Source of the DNA: Lachnospiraceae bacterium
GTDB lineage: Bacteria > Bacillota > Clostridia > Lachnospirales > Lachnospiraceae
Direction: 5' to 3'
Assembly: GCA_015057635.1 (NCBI GenBank)
Contig: SVEB01000023.1
Coordinates: forward strand, 19,814 to 83,813
DNA length: 64,000 bases
Shown: in pieces, positions 17,869 through 25,946 of the stretch
How the letters are laid out: every line of letters begins with the position of its first letter
Position numbering within the stretch: position 1 is the first letter of the stretch
Notes under the pieces: generated by a model
The model's input: the letters and a program-made list of their open reading frames with translations, nothing else
Told to the model about the DNA's origin: nothing
Databases searched by the model: none
Made by a program: the position numbers and the translations under genes

Positions 17869-19230
17869 TCATTCTATCAGAACAGCTTCATCTGGACAAA
17901 CAACATTTGTCTCTTTACAGTTAACATTAACCGCAAATACTTTTGTTGCATAATGAAGCCTTAGTCCAGTCTGATACAGTACAATATCTTTGGAACCATC
18001 ACTACAGATACTTCCCCCTCCTGTCTTTTCTCCTCTCACAATGCCCAATCCCATTGCCTGATAAATCGCTGCAAAATGCCCACAAGTGGAAAAACATGCT
18101 CCATCCATAAGCAGTTCACTTTCAAAAGAGACTTCCTCTGCTTTCGGAATTACCGGCTTATCATATCCGGCAAGTTTTTCAAGAAAAGAAAGATCATTTT
18201 TAAAATAATCAAATGGCTGGGTGATCAAATAGCTTAATAGTTCCTTTGCCATTCGTGGATCCCCGCCAAAGTTTCCGCGAACATCGATTACAACTTTTTT
18301 CAGATGCAATTCCTTTACCTTTGCAAAAAAGTCCTCCAAAAATTTAGAAAAAGACTGTTTTCCTTCCATAAATACTTTGATACGTAACGTAGCAGTATCA
18401 TCTGAAAATGCACTGGAATAATACTCTTCTCCCGCATATTGAGCCATCCGAAGGCCCCAGCTGTCCACATTATATTCTTCGTTGTATTCCGCATCCACGA
18501 CCTTAAAATAGATATCCCCATCCTTTCTCTGATACTGTATCACAAACTCATCCGGCTGTTCGATGAAATCATAATACTTAGTAGGAAAATACAGATTCAG
18601 TATGTAATATGCACCTGCAAGATTATCTCCGTCATGGCTGATATTTGATAATAAGGTATTGATAATCTCTTCCGATGGTATGCCATTGATGCTTAAGATA
18701 CGTTCGTTGCTCTGCCCATCAAATAGCCGGTTCCCTTCCACCTGGATTTTAAGCGGCAAAAATTTCGCATTCTGTTCCCGATTCTTTTGCAATGCTTTTG
18801 AAATGGACAAGTTCGTATGCCCACATCTCACCGCAACTACAAGCGGATTGATCAGCCTGTAAAACTCTTCTTCTGTCATATTCTCTTGAATCTGTTGTTT
18901 CGCCTGTACAAACATTTCACGTAAAGACTCCCTGTCCGCGTAGTACATAGGACTCTGTTCAAACAAAACAGTTTCCAACTGATTCAAGTCACGCTGCAAT
19001 GCAGCTTTTGAAAATGTGATCGTATCTGCATTTTTTACATCTACCCGTTTTCCAAAGTAACCACATACTCCAAGAACCATAACAGTCACCGCCATAATCC
19101 CTTCACCTATAAGAAAGAATTTTATTTTATACTTTTTTCTTGCTATCATTCTCATACCGAGCAAAAGCACGGTTAGTATGCAGGTAAATATCAAAACACG
19201 TATTATTCTATCATGATATAATAAAATCAT
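17869..19230 (-). CDS. Membrane-anchored S41-family peptidase-like protein
   Basis: A 453-residue protein with two N-terminal transmembrane helices (about 10-28 and 38-58) and an extracellular S41 (tail-specific/tricorn-type) domain. The core shows VVIDVRGNFGGDPRMAKELL, the nucleophile loop with Ser381 in ACFSTCGHFAA, and GEKTGGGSICS, as in the S41 TGGG motif. The PDZ domain of CtpA-type enzymes is not evident; a segment FDGQSNERILSINGIPSEE resembles only its substrate-loop end. The Lys base of CtpA-type S41 enzymes is replaced by Gly in GEKTGGG, as in tricorn-like members. First gene of an operon with a two-component system, suggesting signal processing. Confidence 0.85.
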   Translation of the reverse strand: MILLYHDRIIRVLIFTCILTVLLLGMRMIARKKYKIKFFLIGEGIMAVTVMVLGVCGYFGKRVDVKNADTITFSKAALQRDLNQLETVLFEQSPMYYADRESLREMFVQAKQQIQENMTEEEFYRLINPLVVAVRCGHTNLSISKALQKNREQNAKFLPLKIQVEGNRLFDGQSNERILSINGIPSEEIINTLLSNISHDGDNLAGAYYILNLYFPTKYYDFIEQPDEFVIQYQRKDGDIYFKVVDAEYNEEYNVDSWGLRMAQYAGEEYYSSAFSDDTATLRIKVFMEGKQSFSKFLEDFFAKVKELHLKKVVIDVRGNFGGDPRMAKELLSYLITQPFDYFKNDLSFLEKLAGYDKPVIPKAEEVSFESELLMDGACFSTCGHFAAIYQAMGLGIVRGEKTGGGSICSDGSKDIVLYQTGLRLHYATKVFAVNVNCKETNVVCPDEAVLIE

Positions 19231-19261
19231 TTTTTCCTCCCACCCTCTCTTTGATAGGTAT

Positions 19262-19327
19262 ACTATAACATTGAATTCTTACACCTGCCAATCACGAACC
19301 TTAAATCAACCTTAAATCTCAACCTAT
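19262..19327 (-). promoter_or_regulatory. Promoter with tandem 11-bp repeats upstream of the S41-RR-HK operon
   Basis: On the minus strand, -35 TTGGCA (19291-19286), an 18-nt spacer and -10 TATAGT (19267-19262) sit 32 nt before the S41 start. Just upstream are two exact 11-bp direct repeats, plus-strand AACCTTAAATC at 19297-19307 and 19308-19318, with a partial third at 19321-19327 (AACCTAT). Spacing of one helical turn immediately upstream of the -35 is typical of OmpR/PhoB activator sites. Confidence 0.75.
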
Positions 19328-19556
19328 AAAGCAGTTCTCTTTCCTTACACAAGGGATAGAAAGATAGAACTTTTCTTAATATAAAATTTTTTATTTTTTT
19401 CTTCTAATTTTCATACTCCTATCATAAATTAGAATAGGACATGCCTTAAAGGACCAATCCGTGATTATCTATACTGTACATAAATAAATTGGTTGAATGT
19501 GTGTCGCTGTATAGGATGAAATACATTCGAATACATGTTAACAAGGAGGAAACAAT

Positions 19557-19700
19557 ATGGGAGATAAGAATCCTGCTGCAAGAAAAAAGAAAGCTGCCCG
19601 GAGGGCCATTGCAAATGAAAGATCTGCTAAACTAGCAAAAGGAAATGCCAAAAATGCGGCTAAAAAGAAAGCAAATATGGCAAAAATGAAACTGCAATAA
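19557..19700 (+). CDS. Lysine/alanine-rich small basic protein
   Basis: A 47-codon ORF with an excellent SD (AAGGAGGAAACAAT before ATG). The product begins MGDKNPAARKKKAARRAIAN and is almost entirely Lys, Arg, Ala and Asn, ending AKMKLQ, with no hydrophobic core. A strong terminator follows 6 nt after the stop, giving a complete single-gene unit. Such composition suggests a nucleic-acid- or ribosome-associated peptide, but that is inference only. Confidence 0.75.
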   Translation: MGDKNPAARKKKAARRAIANERSAKLAKGNAKNAAKKKANMAKMKLQ

Positions 19701-19705
19701 ACACA

Positions 19706-19762
19706 AAAGGCTCTGTTCTGATAAGATTTCTAAACAAAATCCTATCAAAATCAGAGCCTTTA
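19706..19762 (+). terminator. Terminator of the small basic protein gene
   Basis: Outer arms AAAGGCTCTG and CAGAGCCTTT (10 bp perfect) with further pairing inside (GATAAGATTT with AAATCCTATC). Followed by TATTTTTATA on the plus strand. Confidence 0.8.
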
Positions 19763-19806
19763 TTTTTATAATAATCTTATCACTTACTTATTTATAATTC
19801 ACCCTA

Positions 19807-19920
19807 TCAGCCAACACCATGCTGTATAAAATTCTTTTCTTCCTTTAGATTAAGCACATATGGGCCAAGGATGATGTCTGTTACCAACATACCCAGGCAA
19901 GCCAAACAATGCGGTCGCAT
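19807..19920 (-). pseudogene. Possible N-terminal fragment of a PfkB-family sugar kinase
   Basis: A 37-codon frame containing LACLGMLVTDIILGPYV, which resembles the first strand and helix of PfkB/ribokinase-family kinases (consensus like CLGMLVTDI). It stops after QHGVG where the family would continue into the substrate-binding GGD motif. There is no good SD. Likely a gene remnant; the family match rests on a short stretch. Confidence 0.35.
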
Positions 19921-20040
19921 CATCTGGCTTGTCTAAATTATCATTGAAGATCTGAATTTACAGAGTTTATTTCACACACTCACTAAAATAATGAAGCATC
20001 CTTCCTACAACACCATAAACTTTTATTTTAAATAGCAAAA

Positions 20041-20076
20041 TCAAATAGAGACCAGATAAGCCTGGCCCCTACTTGA
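20041..20076 (-). terminator. Terminator of the helD-like gene
   Basis: On the minus strand an arm TCAAGTAGGGGCCAG pairs, with three G-U pairs, with CTGGTCTCTATTTGA around a short loop, then TTTTG. It starts 8 nt after the stop of the helicase gene, so no downstream glycosidase exon or frame-shifted continuation is co-transcribed. Confidence 0.75.
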
Positions 20077-20083
20077 TTTTCCT

Positions 20084-23000
20084 TTATCTTGTTACTTCCC
20101 TATATAACCCAATGGTTTCTTTAACTTCTCCACCATATATAAAGTAATAATCCACCTGCTTCATTGCTTCCGTATAAATGTACTGCCCATACATCGGGAT
20201 TCCACAGTACATCACGGTATGCTCTGCCGCAATACCAAGACCGTAGCCTTTTTCAGAAAGGATAAGTGGCATTCGTAACATTCTTCCGCCAAATGAAATA
20301 AAACGCGCCATCCCATTCACCCGCTGCAGGTCATCATCTAACATCCCTTTTACTTTTATCTTCTCATTTTTCTGCCAGTCAAAATGATTCCACGTCTGAA
20401 TCCTGTCATTTCCAAATTCAATCTGCCGCGGCACTTTTGCATCTTCTTTTAGCAGCAATGTTCCCTTCTTATCAAAGAAATGCAGTGCACCGGTCTTTTT
20501 CTCAATTCGAACAACAATCCTTGCCGTAGCCACCTCAAACTGTGTAGTGCTCTCTCTTGCAGTCCAGGCAGGCTGCTCATCCGGCTCATAATCCCAGTAT
20601 CCTTTTGCAAAGTCTGCTGTCTGTCCTCTTTGAAACTGCACCCGGATTATGGCTTCCCCTACCGGGGTTAGGCGGAGCACTCCATAGCTGCTGGTCAGAT
20701 CCACATATTTCTTTGTTCTTTTCCCCCAGCGAATAGCACTGTCAATGCGGCTATGACCTTTTGGCGTTAGCATGCTGCTATCTACTACATCATAGAACTG
20801 ATATGGAGATCGATTCATGGTATCTCCTGTCATTGACTGACGCATCCGTTTCTCTTGTAACGGCTTTTCCTGGGGTAACTTCTGCTGTAATGTATTCTGC
20901 ATAATTGGTTTTAAAATCATACTTTTCTGTAACTGTCTTTCCATCGCAGGCTTTGCATTAGCACTCGTTTCAACCTGCTTTTCTATGACAGAATGTCTTT
21001 CTGCAGCTAATTTCTTTTCTGCAACACTCTGTTTTCCTGCAGCAGCCTGTATACTGTCATTCTTTTGTGCCACTTCTTCCGCCTGTGATTTCAGATATTT
21101 TTCCTTCGTTCTCTTTAGGTATCGCTCAAGATCCTGCTGTTTTTTCTCCTCACTTATCACATACTCTGTTCTTTTATATCGAACCCTCTCCGGTTCACTC
21201 TGATTTTCCAGAAAGCTCATCCGTTTTTCAGCGGATACCGGCTTTGCAATCAGTTCCGATAAATCTCCCAGATGCACGACCGCCAGCTCATGAAGTGCTC
21301 TCGTTGCTGCCACATATAGCAGTTTTACATACTGATCTTCTGCCGGATACTTCTCTTTCGATGGATGATAAATGAGGACCGCATCAAATTCGAGACCTTT
21401 CGTATATTCCACAGGAAGCACCATAACACCCTGTTCAAAGACAGCGGTCTCCAAATTGCTGTCGGTCAGTGTTATTTTCTTACCTAGCTGACTGCTTACG
21501 CTGCGAGCCTCTTCTTCATCCCGGCACACAACGGCAATTGTCTCATGGCCCGCCTTCTGCCATTCTAAGATGATATCGCCTGCCGTATTTACCATATTTT
21601 CCTCATTTTTACAGTCAGATACGCGGACCTCACTGCCATGACGGATGATTGGCTCTACCGGATAAATCGGAAAATTGCCATGGCGTAAGATCTCAGTGGC
21701 GAAGTTCGAGATCTCGACCGTATTTCGATAGCTTTTCTTTAACAGTCCAAAGCTGTCATACATCCCGGTCAGAACGAGTTTCTTTAAATCCTCCCAGTCA
21801 TTTAGCCCGTATCCAAAATGAATATTCTGTGACACATCCCCCATAATTGTATAGGTACATCCTCTGAGGCAATAAGTGAGGGCGCCATAGGCCATCATTC
21901 CAAAATCCTGTGCCTCATCGATGATGATATGGCTTGCTTCCCGAATTCCATCCGCCTCCTTGATTCGTTTATACAGGTATGCTAACGCCGCTAAGTCGTA
22001 GACATCATACGTATTCTCTTCGACTTTGATGGTATAGCCTTTGCTTCTCTGGGATTCCAGAAACTCTTCATACAGAGTAAAGATCGATCCTTTCCATTCA
22101 TCTTTTCCAAAATGATATTTGCACTTCTTATTTAATTCTTTTTTCTCTTCCGGTGTATAAGATACCGATTTGCCCGAGAGTTCATTTTCCAGTCTGGAAA
22201 GCAGACGCTCATTAAGGGCATCGATCTTGCTCTGCATGGATAGCAGCGGATTCTCTCTTATATACGTTTCAATCCGCTCACGTTCCAGCAGCACGACGCC
22301 GTTCTTCTCAATCACTACCTGATCCCCCGGAATCGTATTCTTCTCATACTCGGAACAAAACGCCTCCAGATCATGAAACCACCCATAGCTTCCCTTTTTG
22401 GTGGCAAGTTCATCCTTTCTGTCAAGGAAACCGATTTTATGAATATTCGGTTCCCAGTCCTCATAAAGCAGGCGGATAAACAGCTGTTCCATAGTCATCT
22501 GGGAAACCCCATACACGTCGAGGTCCGGAAGCACACTTGTGATATAGTTCAGTAAAATACGGTTGCTGCCGATGATATAGAAATCCTCTGGCCGGAATGT
22601 ATCATAATTATATAGAATATAGGAAATGCGGTGCATGGCCACCGTGGTCTTTCCGGAACCTGCAACACCCTGAACAATAAGATTGGTCTTCGGAGACTTT
22701 CTGATAATCGCATTCTGTTCCTTCTGAATGGTTCCGATGATCTCACCTAAGACAGCCTTTTTGCTCTTTGCCAGATATTTTGTCAGAAGCTCATCATTTG
22801 CGACCACATCCGAATCAAAAAAGTCAACCAGCTTGTCCTTTGCAATCTCATACGTACGCTTGCGCTTTAGATCAATCTCATGGACGCCTTCGTTCTTTAC
22901 TTCATACGTACAGTTCCCAAGCGAATTCTCATAATAAATGGAGGCAAGCGGCGCTCTCCAGTCAATGACAATCGGATCCAATCCACCGTTTTTTGCAATA

Positions 23001-23338
23001 CCGACACGGCCAACATAATAGGATTCATCCCATTTCACATTCGGGTCCTTAAAATCAATCCGACCGAAATAAGGCTTGTTCCTCGCTTTCAGGCATCTCA
23101 TCAAATCCCGCTTATTCTCCTGAAACCGGGATTCCGTATTATGCCACAGCGCCAGGATTTCTTTATCTCTTGTCTCGTATGCATCGAGCATATCCTTTAA
23201 CTCATCCGTCAGTTCCTGGTTATACTTCTCCGTGCGTTCCAGATTCTCCTGTGCCACTTTTATAATGTCGGCCAGCTGCTTTTCTTCGTCTGCTCTGCTT
23301 GAACCATAAATTCTTCTTTCCGTCTTTTCTTCCTTCAT
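20084..23338 (-). CDS. HelD-type SF1 helicase fused to a GH31-N-like beta-sandwich domain
   Basis: A 1084-residue protein. Residues 1-760 are a HelD-like UvrD/Rep-family ATPase: N-terminal coiled coil (15-85), Walker A GVAGSGKT (224-231), Walker B IIIDEAQD (471-478), YRN at 537-539 and VAATRA (676-681). HelD proteins bind RNA polymerase and recycle stalled complexes; normal length is about 700-780. A Lys/Gln/Glu-rich linker (about 740-840) follows. Residues about 868-1084 resemble the N-terminal beta-sandwich of GH31 glycosidases: VLRLTPVGEAIIRVQF, EKGYGLGIAAEHTVMY and QVDYYFIYG, ending at GLYREVTR exactly where the GH31 catalytic barrel would start. That barrel is absent. Domain calls are by eye; the helicase part is firm, the GH31-N part good. 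Confidence 0.85.
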   Translation of the reverse strand: MKEEKTERRIYGSSRADEEKQLADIIKVAQENLERTEKYNQELTDELKDMLDAYETRDKEILALWHNTESRFQENKRDLMRCLKARNKPYFGRIDFKDPNVKWDESYYVGRVGIAKNGGLDPIVIDWRAPLASIYYENSLGNCTYEVKNEGVHEIDLKRKRTYEIAKDKLVDFFDSDVVANDELLTKYLAKSKKAVLGEIIGTIQKEQNAIIRKSPKTNLIVQGVAGSGKTTVAMHRISYILYNYDTFRPEDFYIIGSNRILLNYITSVLPDLDVYGVSQMTMEQLFIRLLYEDWEPNIHKIGFLDRKDELATKKGSYGWFHDLEAFCSEYEKNTIPGDQVVIEKNGVVLLERERIETYIRENPLLSMQSKIDALNERLLSRLENELSGKSVSYTPEEKKELNKKCKYHFGKDEWKGSIFTLYEEFLESQRSKGYTIKVEENTYDVYDLAALAYLYKRIKEADGIREASHIIIDEAQDFGMMAYGALTYCLRGCTYTIMGDVSQNIHFGYGLNDWEDLKKLVLTGMYDSFGLLKKSYRNTVEISNFATEILRHGNFPIYPVEPIIRHGSEVRVSDCKNEENMVNTAGDIILEWQKAGHETIAVVCRDEEEARSVSSQLGKKITLTDSNLETAVFEQGVMVLPVEYTKGLEFDAVLIYHPSKEKYPAEDQYVKLLYVAATRALHELAVVHLGDLSELIAKPVSAEKRMSFLENQSEPERVRYKRTEYVISEEKKQQDLERYLKRTKEKYLKSQAEEVAQKNDSIQAAAGKQSVAEKKLAAERHSVIEKQVETSANAKPAMERQLQKSMILKPIMQNTLQQKLPQEKPLQEKRMRQSMTGDTMNRSPYQFYDVVDSSMLTPKGHSRIDSAIRWGKRTKKYVDLTSSYGVLRLTPVGEAIIRVQFQRGQTADFAKGYWDYEPDEQPAWTARESTTQFEVATARIVVRIEKKTGALHFFDKKGTLLLKEDAKVPRQIEFGNDRIQTWNHFDWQKNEKIKVKGMLDDDLQRVNGMARFISFGGRMLRMPLILSEKGYGLGIAAEHTVMYCGIPMYGQYIYTEAMKQVDYYFIYGGEVKETIGLYREVTR

Positions 23339-23433
23339 GATCTTCTCCTTATATTCAAAATCACTTCATGGATTTATCGTATCATTTTATTAAAAAAAGG
23401 TATAGACTTGTTTTTACAATTGTTGTATAATTG

Positions 23434-23468
23434 AAAATGAAGTATGTCTACAGGACATACTTCATTTT
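23434..23468. terminator. 15-bp perfect hairpin terminator
   Basis: Arms AAAATGAAGTATGTC and GACATACTTCATTTT with a 5-nt loop and T-runs on the plus side and the 3' arm of either strand. It sits between the helD start and a small minus-strand ORF, which it would terminate. Confidence 0.8.
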
Positions 23469-23475
23469 TTTATAT

Positions 23476-23583
23476 TCATCTGATTTCATCTATGATTAAC
23501 GTTATCACTATATCCTCTATGAGTTGAAATGTACCTATGACTGCGCTAGCCGCACCGTAAAGAAAAGGGATTAAAAACTTCAT
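23476..23583 (-). CDS. Candidate 35-residue membrane peptide
   Basis: ATG 23583 opens a 35-codon frame starting MKFLIPFLYGAASAVIGTFQ, one hydrophobic helix followed by an acidic tail ending IIDEIR. It ends 8 nt before a perfect terminator hairpin. The SD is weak (AGGG). The 150 bp upstream form a leader with inverted repeats CCTTCATCGG and CCGATGAAGG. Could be a small regulatory or toxin-like membrane peptide, or a chance ORF. Confidence 0.35.
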   Translation of the reverse strand: MKFLIPFLYGAASAVIGTFQLIEDIVITLIIDEIR

Positions 23584-23832
23584 AAATTCCCTGTTTCTTC
23601 TTAGCTTCTAAAAGTTTCTCCTTCATCGGGCAAAATAAAATCAATGCAGGATTCATTCTGCTATCCTAAGAAAGGAAACTCTCCGATGAAGGATTTTTAC
23701 TAAAGCCACGTACCGTGTGGTATAAGATGGATTTGGATTTATCGATGCAAAATATAAAAGAAAGAAAAAACAGCTTTCCTCTGTCACTTATCTAAAAGAG
23801 AAAGAAACCTTTCTTATCTTTTTCAGATTGTA
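23584..23832. other. Intergenic region with a long-range inverted repeat
   Basis: Holds the CTCCTTCATCGG / CCGATGAAGGA inverted repeat (about 23610 and 23680) separated by about 60 nt, likely part of a transcribed leader of the small ORF at 23476-23583. No gene is recognised. Confidence 0.35.
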
Positions 23833-24878
23833 TCAGGTTCCACAATACGTTTTATATTTACAGCTCGATGGTTTTGGAAGTTCTTTATACTCTTCCTGAT
23901 CTTCTGAATGAGCATACGGTTTGGAGAGAACTTTTAGAAGTTTCTCCATCCTGCTATAATCATTGTATTTTACCGCGGCCTCCAATGCCTCTTCTACTCT
24001 ATGGTTACGGGGAATCACTGCCGGATTGCTATTTCTCATAAGTTCTTGTGAATCTTCTTTTGACCGATTCTGTCTTGTCAGTCTTTCTTTCCATAAATGA
24101 TACCAATCTTTAAATTCCTCTGCATCATAAAGTTTCGTATCTTGTATACGGTCAAATGTCAGCTCTATGAACGTATTCGTATAATCCGCATTCTGCTTAT
24201 GCATAATGCCTAATAATCTTTCAAATAAAGCTTCATCTTCCGCCTCTTCATTAAATATTCCAAGCTTGGAACGCATTCCAGAAAGCCAATTTTCTTTATA
24301 GATATTAAAGAACTGGGAAACTTCCTCTTGCGCTATCCTTACCGCTTCCTCCTGATCCGTATTTAGAAGGGGCAGTAACGTTTCTGCAAATCTTGCCAGA
24401 TTCTAAGCTGCGAGTAGTTGGAATCCCTAACGCATACATTGCTTCACTTATGATATATTCTCTTAACATAGGACCAAGCGTAGCCTTTCCGTCTCCACCT
24501 CTGGAATATGGCGTCCGGCCTGATCCTTTGAGCTGGATATCAAACCGCTCTCCTTCCGGAGTCACATATTCCCCCAACAGAACGACCCGTCCATCTCCCA
24601 ACATTGTAAAATATCCAAATTGATGTCCTGCATAGGCCTGTGATATTGGTATCGATTCTTCTGAAATTTTATTTCCGGAAAATAGATCTGCTCCAATCTC
24701 ACTTTTAAGTTCCTCTGCATTTAGCGCCAAATCTTTTATCAAAGGCTCATTTAGAACAACGATTTCAGGGGAAGGCACGGAACTTGGATTTTGTTTAGAA
24801 AAAAAACACTTCCGAAAGTTTCGCATACGTATTTTCTAGATGTAAGCTAGTTCTGACAACCCCTTTCATTTCACCCAT
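23833..24878 (-). pseudogene. selO: SelO (YdiU/UPF0061) pseudogene with internal deletion and frameshift
   Basis: SelO is a pseudokinase-fold protein AMPylase of about 480-490 residues. Here the N-terminal third is present ([59 protein letters not shown]) and the C-terminal third too ([20 protein letters not shown] ... [13 protein letters not shown]). They are joined directly near 24408, removing roughly 180-200 middle codons with the metal-binding/catalytic region, and out of frame. A second lesion lies in a run of eight As near 24800, where the true N-terminus ([23 protein letters not shown] 24878) is shifted. No active product can be made. Confidence 0.9.
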
Positions 24879-25086
24879 TCTATTTTCATCTCCTATTAAT
24901 TCTCATCTCCTGTTTCCTATTAACCACTATTAGTTTGTGCTCCTATCCTTATTTCATTCTTCATTCATAATGGAACAAATGGTCCTCTGCGAATCGATAA
25001 GATATTAATCGAAATTTTATATGAGTATTTCTTACACTACCTGCCAGCGAAGCACTAGATTTCATAGCATGATTGCCTGATCTGAA

Positions 25087-25845
25087 TTACTGTAGATCAC
25101 TATTGTCCAAACGGATCATATCATATGCTAATACCAATGTTTTTTCTTTTCCCTCTTTTGTAAACCCATGGCCTTCCTCTTTCAATATATGTAAACTGGC
25201 ATTTTGATATCTGCTCGCTGCTTTCCTGCTATATTCAAATGATACAACCGGATCTTTATCTCCATGAATAATAAGGACTTTCCCCTTATAGCATCCTATA
25301 TTTTGGAATGCATCAAATTCATGTATTGATGTGAAAAATTTTCTACCTAATGTCATACCTTGAAATTCTACTTTTTCAGGGATTTCTGAAATTTCAGGAA
25401 ACTTCTTACGCCAATCATTTGCAATACAAAATGCCGGATAAACTAAGATCAGTCCTCTCACACGACTGCCTAAATTATTGACTGCCATAGCACTGATTAA
25501 TCCACCCTGACTTTCTCCCCAAAGGAATATGTTGTCCTTATCGGTACAGCTCCAAGTACTTATCTCATTGAATACAGCTAGCAGATCTTCTTCTTCCGTA
25601 AAAAGTGTCATCTCTGTCGTCTTCATACTACTTTTAGAATGTACGGAACCTCCGCAAAAATCATGATAGAATACTCCGATTCCCCGCTCCGTTAAATATT
25701 GGGCATATGGTTCAGCCCATATTCCACTTCCGTTATAGCCATGACTGAAAATAACGATCGGATACTTGTCTTTTTTCTCCGGTTTACAAAATACACCATA
25801 ACTCTCCCGTCCATGGTGACTTATTCTCATTTCTTCCTTTTTCAT
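25087..25845 (-). CDS. Alpha/beta hydrolase
   Basis: A 252-residue cytoplasmic serine hydrolase. Oxyanion strand IVIFSHGYNG (30-39), nucleophile Ser112 in LWGESQGG, acid residue in IIHGDKDPV and catalytic His in EEGHGF. It resembles dienelactone-hydrolase/acyl-esterase members of the dipeptidyl-peptidase-like clan. ATG 25845 is chosen since GAGGTGATT precedes it; the frame also has an ATG 18 nt upstream. It follows the solute-binding protein gene of a sugar ABC operon by about 100 nt without an obvious terminator, so it may be an esterase acting on imported acylated oligosaccharides. That role is inference. Confidence 0.85.
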   Translation of the reverse strand: MKKEEMRISHHGRESYGVFCKPEKKDKYPIVIFSHGYNGSGIWAEPYAQYLTERGIGVFYHDFCGGSVHSKSSMKTTEMTLFTEEEDLLAVFNEISTWSCTDKDNIFLWGESQGGLISAMAVNNLGSRVRGLILVYPAFCIANDWRKKFPEISEIPEKVEFQGMTLGRKFFTSIHEFDAFQNIGCYKGKVLIIHGDKDPVVSFEYSRKAASRYQNASLHILKEEGHGFTKEGKEKTLVLAYDMIRLDNSDLQ

Positions 25846-25946
25846 AATCACCTCATCAAGCATACTACCTCGACTTTCCTTTCCTGTTTAATATAGGTAG
25901 CTATCCTCATTTCTTCCACCGCCACGAGTTTATTAACTTTAGCATC

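Noticed and set aside
20084..20110. Frameshifted GH31 catalytic domain continuing after the helD-like gene
   Set aside because: A terminator hairpin follows 8 nt after the stop and the next 300 bp contain no GH31 motifs in any frame.
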